NCBI RefSeq assembly: GCF_016097555.1
Contig: NC_054704.1
Coordinates: 44,553,800-44,617,799 of the forward strand
Source: Gigantopelta aegis
Lineage: Eukaryota; Mollusca; Gastropoda; Neomphalida; Peltospiridae
DNA length: 64,000 nt
Direction: 5' to 3'
Part shown: piece by piece, positions 13,601-24,400 of the stretch
How positions within the stretch are numbered: the first letter of the stretch is position 1
How the letters are laid out: every line of letters starts with the position of its first letter
The notes under the pieces: generated by a model
What the model saw: the letters and a program-made list of their open reading frames with translations, nothing else
Told to the model about the DNA's origin: nothing
Database searches by the model: none
Made by a program: the position numbers and the translations under genes

Positions 13601-16600
13601 AATTACAATGGATGTAAATTGATGGACGTAATATTATTAGGACTGTAGCACAAGTCAGAAAGAGGTTAAAGTAATGATAAATATCATACCTACTACTATC
13701 ATAGCCACTGGTATGGCTAAGAGAACACCAAGGAAAAGGGTACATCCAACTGAAATAAATAATTGAATAATCATCATAATTTTTCATTAAAACTTTCATT
13801 TCCCATTAAGTTTATACATGTATATCTAACTGGAATACACATGATTTTGTCAAGTTTATTTATGGGGATCTTACTTACAAATAATAAGGAAGGAATGTTT
13901 TATTTAATGACACACTCTAACACATTTTATGTACGGTTATATGGTGTCAGACATATGGTTAAGGACCACACAAGATACTGAGAGAGGGAACCCACTGTCG
14001 CCACTTCATGGGCTACTCTTTTTCGATTAGCAGCAAGGGTTCTTTTATATGCACCATCCCACAGACACAGTAGTACATACCACGGCCTTTGTTATACCAG
14101 TTGTGATGCACTGGCTGGAACGAGAAATAGCCAATGTGTCCACCGACTGGGATCGATCCCAGACCGACTGTGCATCAAGCGAGCACTTTACCACTGGGCT
14201 ACGTCTCACCCCCTACTAGTAATAATACCCAATATTGTATGTTTATTTTATTTGTATTCCTTTTCTACAAAATAAAACTAATTAGAGGTTCTTGTAGTTT
14301 TCTATGTTTTGGGTTGTTTTTTTCACTGATCCCCTATGAGTTGTTTGTAAATACAAATTACAATTCTTTAATGAAATACATTTGCTTAATAGAGAATAAT
14401 ACAAGTGGCCGTTAGATACCATTTATCTCACAACAAGTTGTTTTAAAATGTATCTAACAAGCGAAAGCGAGTTTGAGACGTTTTTAAACAACAAGTTGTG
14501 AGATAAATGGTATCTACATGTAACAGACACAAATGTATTATTCTATTTGTTAGATATCCTCAAAAACCAGGTTTTAAGCAAACGTTAACATTTTTATTGA
14601 CTAAAACATATTTACAACTCTTTGCACTTGTAGCTGACTTATGCATCGCACACTCATGATTGCCAGGTTAGCTATATGTCACAGTGTAATCAATTTCCAC
14701 TGAGCTGTTTTTTTTATTGGACGTATGGCATTGGTGACCTGGTCATCATCTAGGAGCAGCCAATTGTATGTCTTAAAATTGTTAACACATGTACATATAA
14801 AAAACTATGTGTTATTAAAAATAATGCATGATGTTCTCACCAACAGGTGTGTAAGAAAATCAAATAATAGTCATTCAGGGAACATTTTGTTCAGCCAAGT
14901 TTCAAAGATCGCAACACAATTTTGAAACATTAAACAGTTAAACAGTACATGTAGTTGATAATCAATTTTTGACTGACTAGTAATATTATTAATCAAAATG
15001 TTGAAAACAAAATGTTCCGTGTCAAATACAGAGTATTACTGAAACCTATACATGTATATATTTGTTTTCTTACATGTCTCCCTTAGTACGTTGTAGGTCT
15101 GTTTAAAAAAATCATGGTGTCCAACACTTTGTTGTCGCATTAGCCTCACTCTGCCAAACACGGTATCATAGGATGGTGGCAAATCTGCAAAAAGACAACC
15201 AACATGGTCAATCACTGATCAGCAATACCTGTAGTGTTAATGATCAGATACTTCAATCTTTTGTCAGACTATCCATGTCACAAATAATGTTTTACCATGT
15301 CACAAATAATGTTTTAAAATAATTTTACATTTGATAACTTTATTCCGGAAAATGTAATGTACATCTTTTTTTTGTCAGATTTGAAAATAATTTCAACACA
15401 AACTTGAAATATGACATTTTTTATGAATCTGATCACAGACCCCAGAACTCAAAGTTAACTTTTAATTTATTATTATATAATGTTTGTTCTAAATATTCAA
15501 TGTTCACTGTGAAAACAATGTAAGCAATTTAGTTTAGTTACATGTAGGTAGCAATTTTTATAGATCAATCATGTTATGGACAGCAAATAATTAATATTAT
15601 GTGTTATTTGTTACGTATATTTTGTTATTTTAATGCAGATTTTTAAAGAGTAATCTTAAAGTGACAGACCCTAGTTTCTAAAAAGGCACGTTTATCTAAG
15701 ACGTAATGGTTAATGAGACAAGCTCTAGTTATTTTAGACGGTATTTCTCACTGTTGTGACCATATCCAGATGTGTGTTGCAGGTTTGTAGATTAACAAAA
15801 CTTAGTGTCCATTTTTATGGGCTGAAACTAGGGACTGTGTCTTAAATTAATTATATTTATTATAGACCCAGGGCTTCTAGATTATGGTAGTCCCACTCCC
15901 ATGGCTAGTGATATTCAGTGTTGGGCTAGTAAATAATTACTATAACTAGCCCGACGGCTAGTGAATAAAACCCTTGTCAAATGCTGCATTTACATATTTT
16001 ATAAATATGAATATCTTGCCCCATCTTTCTACCCCAATCTAAGGATTTTTAAGCTCAATCTCCCTCTTTAGGTGACATATCTGATTATTACTATTAGTAA
16101 AATTTTATTTTTTTAAAGTAGGGCTAGTGAATTTTTAATCATGGCTAGTACATTTTTAAAATCACTGATCCCATGGCTAGTGGATTTTTATAAAATTCTA
16201 GAAGCCTTGACATACTTGTGAGAGATATCAAGAGTTTAATAACAAAATCGTACGTCACATTGTGATATACTGTTTTCCTCAACAAAGCTGGGATATAAAC
16301 TCTAACATGATTGGCCACAGCCATTAAGGGAGATGGGGGTCACACAGCACATTAAGGGTGAATGGGGTCAACACTTTGTGAATATAAGGTCATGTGACGT
16401 ACGATGTTGTACATTTTTTATTGAAAGGCCTGGCTACATTCAGCCAGACCGAGCAGAAAACCATCCACCAGAATCCAGTCAAAATAGTTCGCAAACTGTA
16501 ACAAAAAACAATTGGCTGAACTGAGGGATGATTTTACAAGTAGTTTTAAAAGTGCCTCCCTATATCCGGTAAACTAAACTATTTGTGAAATCCAAATCTG

Positions 16601-19600
16601 GGAATTATTAACCTCGCTTGAGGTAGGGGGGGGGGGGGGGGGGGGGTCGACGGGGTGTGGGACTGCAGTGGTGCCAGATTCATCGGGCCTCAACTGGGGC
16701 GACAGGTGTGGTTCAGTGACGAGTCCCGATTTTCTGCTCCGACGTCATGATGGAAGATGTCGCTTGTATAGGCGTAACGTTATGCGGCAAACCTGCCAGG
16801 AAGTGCTCTGAATGTTTGGACTTTGGCATAACTGTTGCTTTTTGATGAATTCTAAGCAATAATTATAGGTAGGTAATAAATAAAATACTACATGACATTC
16901 AGTTTAATATCACCATTTTTATGAATGAGTACATTAGAAAATGGTATCTAGCTGGCAGCAGCTTGCTTTGTGTAGTATTCTCTATTTAACATTAACACCC
17001 GGTATTACATAAAAAATGCATTTCTAAAATAACAATCCTGCAACATTTTGGTAATTATTTTAAAAAAATATCATTACCCAAGAAGAACTAAATTTTAGTA
17101 TAAAGTGTACATTATACTACATGTGCCTCACTGAAAATGATTCTGATGAACATTTTTAGTTATAAATGGGTCAGAAAAACTAAATCAAACTATTGAAAGT
17201 AATGTGAAATGGAAAAGTGTGAAATATCAGGGCTTTCTAGAATTTGTATAAAACTCCACTAGCTATGGGATCAGTGATTTTAAACATTTACTAACCACAA
17301 TTGAAAATTAACTAGCCCTACTTTAAGTAAATACAGTTTTACTAACAGTAATAATCAGATATGATATCTAAAGAGGGAGATAGAGCTTAAAAACCCTTGG
17401 ATTGGGGTGGGTGGTGGTGGACAGGATATTCATAAATTTACAAAATAGACTAAAAATGCAGCATTTAACAAACAAAATTCATTAGTCATCGGGCATGGCG
17501 ATAGTAGTTATTTACTAGCCCAACATTGAATATCACTAGCCATGGGAATGGGGCTACCATAATCTAGAAGCCCTGGAAATATGTTAAATATTAGTTGAAA
17601 ATGATATGCGGGGCGGGACGTAGCCCAGTGGTAAAGCGTTCACTTGATGCGTGGTCGGTTTAGGATCGATCCCCGTTGGTGGACCCATTGGGCTATTTCT
17701 CGTTCCAGCCAGTGCTCCACAACTGGTGTAACAAAGTCTGTGGTATGTACTATCCTGTCTGTTGGATGGTGCATATAAAAGATCTCTTGCTGCTAATCGA
17801 AAAGAGTAGCCCATGAAGTGGCGACAGCGAGTTTCCTTTCTCAATACCTGTGTGATCCTTAACCACATGTCTGATGCCATATAACCGTCAATAAAATGTG
17901 TTGAGTGCATCATTAAATAAAGCATTTCCTTCCTTGAAAATGATACCTTGTGCAGCCTGTTCGTACTCTGGTGGAGGTAAGTTACTTTCTGTTGGCACCT
18001 GGCTGTCATTGTCAACATATCCCAGTGTGCTCGGAAAGCTTGGTGGCTGTTGCAATTCATTGGAGAATGGTGCAGATGGCCTTGACACAGACAGCTGATT
18101 GTTATTTTCTTGTACAGCAAACAATTCACTGTATGACGGAGGTAATGTCTGAAATAATAAAGAAAACAATCATAAATTATTACTCTTTTTTTCTGTAATT
18201 TCAGCCAGCAAATTAAAAGATAAATATGAGGTCATTTCCAAAAGACGATACCTGTGCCAATTTCCAAATTGTGGAGTTAGGAGTCAGGTACTCGGTTATA
18301 TATCAATGTTAGTACAATAGGACAATCAAGTTTCCATCAAAACTATGCCCAATGAACAGGATTTGAAAACTGTACTTCATGCATACTACGTCAAAACTGT
18401 GCTTCAGTTACACTACATCATGTTGCAACAAAATCATTTTCTCTCTCAAAATAATGTAAAATTAGATAAAAATATCCAGATACTCTGACTGTAAAAGACG
18501 GACATTTGGACATAAATATGCTCTCATTACAGTCAGAGACCAAGCTATGTAATATTTTGGCAATCACCGACCACTTGGATGTCAAATATTTGGTAATTTG
18601 ATCATAGTGTTAGAGAAGAAACCCGCTACATTTTATCATAAGTAGTAAGTGATATTTTATAGGCCTATGCACCATTCCACAAACAGAACAGCACATACCA
18701 CAGCCTTTGATGTCAGAGTGGTACACATGCCAAACAGGCATACGACTCGTAGATCAAATACCATATACGCAAAAATGTTCGCAGGCATCGAATTTTAACT
18801 TTTTGAGGGCACGGCAAATGTTGCCTTCGTGTCAAGAACAAAAATTGGGGCACCAAGGCAAGTTGGAGGGGCACCAAGGCAAAGTTTTCCTTCATAAAAG
18901 AGGCACGAAGGCAACTTATTTTCTATAAAATTATCCCATATTATTACAAACTGTAATGTTACTACTGAAGGCCTAGGACTATTCCATAAGGGAATGGGTG
19001 AGTCACTTGATTATTACTCTATGACTGATACATTCATAAGCATATCCGCATACTAACTACTACTTGGATAATAATTCAAATAATTATTGTAAAATAGAAA
19101 CTTTTAATCTTCTAAATGTAATAGACAGTGGTCCTGTGTTTAAACTTTATTACCAACCTGTATAGCAAACAATAACACACATTTGAAATAATATTGTTAA
19201 AAAAATACTATACAACTTGTCAATTCTATCATACCAAATAATTCTCACAAAGAAATGACCTGAGAATGACAGTCTATGCCATTATGATCAAGAACGAGAA
19301 AGAAAGATCAATACTATGAAAATGTCACGTTGGATACCTCAATGTACTACTTTTGAAGATAATGAACATTAAATAGCACCAATCACTTCACTGGATAACT
19401 GCACATTAACTTCAGTGAATAATCCTCATTTTCCATCTGAATCACACTCCGAAGAGTACCATAGTCATATAATGAATTGTGTATTGTACAAGTAAGTTGC
19501 GAATAGACTGATAATGTGGTCACTATCCAATGCTGAACTGAACTTAGTGTACTTTTGCCGTTTTGTCAAGCTGACTAGAAGATAGTTTTCTCTTCATTGA

Positions 19601-21422
19601 CTGAAAATAGGCTATGCATAGATGGTTTGGCTATTCCCCTAGCGAGAGAAACATGTGTTACAAGGTGACTAGACTACATTTATGTATGACAATGAAAATA
19701 AGTTCAGTATACGGTACATATTCATGAACCATAAATAAAACAAAAATATCCTAACTCGGATATGTGCAAAGAGTTTCTCACTATGATGTTTGTCTACTCT
19801 AGTCTGTGTCAGTATCACTGTCCACTTGCTCATAATCTGTAGGAGTAGCAGCAATGGATTTTGCCTTCTTTCTCGGGCCATAAGGCATGATTTCAGGCCT
19901 CCTGGATTTAACACAGGAAGACCTCCATCGATTGACTGCAGGCGCTGGCTGGAAATTTTCAGGCTTCGGGTCCCTCAGAACATATGCGGGGAGTAAATGC
20001 TGGATGGTACTCAGGCCCAGGTTGAGACGCCAGTCTCCCAGAATTCTCTTTATGTATGAGAACTGACGCTCGACATGCGCAGGGGCAATAGGGCAGACCA
20101 GTAGAATTCGTACAAGGTGGAGTACGTTGCTGTTACCGGTCCTCCTTCTGGGTAAGCATCTTTTGCCATAACGGATAGAATGCCTCCTGTCTGTGATTTC
20201 GAGATATATCATATTTCAGCTTGGCCCACTCCCGTTCTATCTCATCTACCTGGCAGCCCTTTTTCAGCACTAGAAGTGCATTGAAATGATCTGTGGGGTT
20301 TGTAATTTCCTTTTGTCCATAAACAACCAGCAAGAGCTTGATGATCTGTGGGTAGTTTTGTTGGGTCTAAAATATCAGCTGCTGAAAGCACTGGGTCATC
20401 AACAAAAATTTCGGAATCTGCTAGAGATGCAAATGGTGATCCTTTCTATTATCTCTTTCGACTTTCTGTTGAACGTGTCCACTTCAGAAGGAGATGTCAC
20501 CAACTCGATACCTTTAAATCTTACAACGCCATCATTTTCAGCAGCTGTGGTCTCAAGTAGGACTCTACGTAGAGATTTCTCCCTGGATTATTGACCATTG
20601 AAATGAGGTTAGCCTGCGCAAGATCAATGTTTGCTCGTACACCAGAAATTGGAAGATTGTCATCTTGGAGTGAGAGCGACAATTCTGCCAGGTCTTCCAC
20701 AAGATCCTGGTAGGAAGCTAAGTATAGTACGAAGCGCGGTTGTGAGGTCATGAGTTTGGAATATCCTCTCATTTTTGCACGGTCTCCTGCTGGGATGTCT
20801 TTTCGCAATTCGGATCCTTGCTCTTGGAGTTGGGTTACAAGGTGCAGCGGTAATCCGGGATCAGGGACTGTTAATGCCTTTCTGCGATGATCTATCCATC
20901 TGGTGCCCTGAGATCGTGATGGTTTCACTACATGTTCACCAAATGTCTCAGCTGTTCTCTGAAGCTCGTGCCATTTCTTGACAGATCGATCGCCGGTACA
21001 TATAAATATAGATGCATCATCAGATTATCTATCTGAAAAATAGAAGGCAAAAAAACGAAACATAATAAGTATTTCTCAAAAAACAAATGAAACCATTTTT
21101 TACAAACAGTAAAATTTTTCAGAAACTAACATGAGATCCTATTTCAGATTATTAGCAATACTCAATAAAATATAATGAAGATGAAAAGAAGATATATACC
21201 AAGGAAATTTTTTTATATATTTCAAGTCATCTCATTGACAAAAATAACATTGTGCATAATCCATTTCTTATGTTTGGCCAACTAGCATATGTCAACAATA
21301 ATTGATTTAGTTAAACCAGGTATATTTAGTACATAATTATGTTTTGGTACACTTGGTATAGTTAAGTTGTAGTTACATCATCCTTTTCCGAGAGATTTCA
21401 GTGGCGGATCCAGAAAATCCAT

Positions 21423-21455
<33 letters not shown>

Positions 21456-24400
21456 AATGATATAAAAAGTAAGTTTGTTTTATTTAACGACGCTACTAGA
21501 GCACATTGATTGTTATCTTATCAGCGGCTATTGGACGTCAATTTTGACAAATTTTTAGAGGAAACCCGCTGCTGCCACATAGGTAGGACGTTTAAAAAAT
21601 ATAATATAATTATAACTGTCGCAAAATTTAGGGGGGCCCGGGCCTAACTATGGGATACACCACGGGTAAAATCAATGGGACTGACACCCAAAGCGTGGTA
21701 CAAATATTATATTCTACCAGAAACCACTCAATGTAAATAGGATGCAGCATTTCAACATGGTGCAGGTGAATTGCGTTTAGCTTTGTATGACAATACGATA
21801 TTTAGTCAGTTTAATGTACATTTGTAAGCTTGCCTTTAATAGTTATTTGAAACTTACATTAATCTAACCATATTGTTTTGTACAGGTGACGTCTACTAAA
21901 CAAATGCTTCCCTATTACTTGAAATTACATGTATTGTGTGCATTTTCCAGACACTGACAGCAAATACCATGATCTTAAAAAGTCAAGAATATAATTCACC
22001 TCAAGTTCATAAAATGAACCCTTGAATGAATCTTTCAGGGCCAACTCAAGACGATGTGCAATGCAGTGTATAATTATAAGCCATGGCATGTTTTCTTCAG
22101 TCGAACCAGTACACCAGATTCTTTCCCAAAATTAACTGAAGCTCCATCAGCTGCTGTTGCAAACACAGCATGTCTTGATGTCAAGCTGCATTTCTCGAGT
22201 CTTTGCAGTAATTGCATTGTATATGCCCTCAGCAGTACATTGACCAGGTTCTGTAATTCTAGAAGAATAAAGGAGAACTTTATTTATTAATGGTGCAATT
22301 ATTTATGTAGCTAGGGTGACTAGTCTAAGCCATATATGTCATAAAAAGTCACGTTATCACAAGAAGTAAACACTTACTTACCCAAGAAGTTTGAACCTAG
22401 GCAGTCGTCCTCAAGCAACTTAACACTAATTACTTCTTTTTCCGAGAGGCTCTTGTCAGTGCTGCCATCAAACAGGATTGAACAGTAGAAGGGTTCCGTG
22501 GAAAAACAGATGCTTCAAGTCGTCGTCTGCCATCGTTCATCACCAATTTCATCAACAAAGGTTCGGCATGCCTTGTCATTGGCATAAGTGTTACCAAGGT
22601 TGACTCCATGTTTTTTTCTACACTAATTAAGACTGGAAAGTTTGTAAAACAAAGTTCTGAGTGTGCGACTGTGTATGCCCAATCAAAAAGGTGACAGGGC
22701 ACATTCTTGTAAATGTCTCTTTGTCCATTTTTTTTTTTTAAGGTGCCTGTAAATAACAGGCATCTCTTTGGTGGCCTTGGTCGCCTTAATCGCATCTCGA
22801 TGCAGCTTGCTAGCATTGTGGGTCCGGGGCAGTATCTTTTTTCACATTCGCAGTCCCTTTATATATGCTTCCAATTCGCATAATTGTGACTGTCCTTGGT
22901 GTAAACTGCTTTTTCCACCTTCACTATAGTAGGCCTTACAAACTTCGCACCATACCAGTGTAACATACCCGTCTTTTTCCTGGAATCCTATCCAATCCCA
23001 GTCCGTTTTCCAGGAAAGTATTGTTGTCACCTTTACACTTGTACTTCGGTGCTTTAGTGATGTTAACTACACTTTTTCGGGATTTCCAGCTTTACTAGTA
23101 CTTGGACCCTGGTCCCACATTGGAAAGACACAACAGTAGTAGACCTCAGGCAGAGGTTCCAAGGAAGGTACTGAATCAGCATCAGGCTATCATTTCCTGA
23201 TGACTCGGGCTTGGAGCTGAATAAATTAAAAATTCAATTAAATTAGACAATTATAATATATCCATGTCAGTTGTTACAAGATTCATGCAACTGAAGGAAG
23301 AGTAGAATGGCAAATGCATGACAACTGCTTGTTAAGTATTGGATGGTAAACTATAATGAAATCAATCACACCTTCCCATCCAGGAACATATATTTTTTAA
23401 CAAGCCTGCAAACATTTGACTGCCTGTCAAAAATGCCCTATAATATATTAATCAATGTGTGGCTTTAATAAACTAACAATGTACTCGTGACCAGGAATGG
23501 GATGAATAACAAAAACACACTTGTAAGTACGGTATTGCCAAATAAATTAATTTCTTTTTTAATTTGTTAATGTTAAATGAAAAAAAACAGCAGCAAGCTA
23601 TCTTAATGAAGCAAAAAATTAGATACAAAGTTTGTTGTTTCTTTTTTTCATATCTAAGTGATAAAGTTCTAATATTTAAGATGACGATTGATGTGGGCGT
23701 AATATAGTTTGATAGCATGTGAGTAAAGAGTTTAGACAAAGATTTGGGAATTCAAATCAGTGGCGTAAATACGGGGGGCCCTGGGGGGGGGGGGGGGGGG
23801 GCGGTGCCCCCCTTCAAAAACATCGCCCCCCCCCCCATTTCACATTTGATTGTACACAATAAATACAACATTGGCCCCCCGGACAAAGGGTCTGCCCCCC
23901 CCCCCCCCAAAAATAAAGACTCGGTTACGCTACTGATTCAAATAACATTTAATTATATGGTGAAAAACTACAAAAATTCTATTAATTTAACACTTTAATA
24001 ATTTTGATTTTCATATTGTTAAATATTTTAATTAATTTATTGTTTTAATTACATATACGTTTACTGCACAAAAATTGTACTAAGGAGCAGCTGTGAAAAT
24101 AAATAATTGTAGAACATGTTGGCAAACCGTCCAATCTGGCGGTTAGCCAGAACCATTCGGAATAAGTCGGGCGCTTACGGCTTCTCGCTTGTGTCTATTA
24201 ATAGCAAACGCGATGATGTACCATTTAGCGACGGATGACATTTTGGCTAGCGGTGGCTATAACTGTATCGGTTGTTCTGTGCAGGCATGGTACCGTTTAA
24301 AACGCGCATGTCGAATCAATGACTGTTTGAACACTTAAAAAATAGCATTTTTACTACCCAATATCGAACCGCTTCAAAACAAAAACTGCATTTTCGTCAA

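Noticed and set aside
17608..17690. tRNA gene candidate (A and B boxes present)
   Set aside because: It is the tRNA-derived head of a SINE, as in all other copies; the sequence does not fold into a clean tRNA.
17584..18129. 181-codon minus-strand open frame
   Set aside because: Runs through a SINE and out of frame across the true exon 2 of the TMEM272-like gene.
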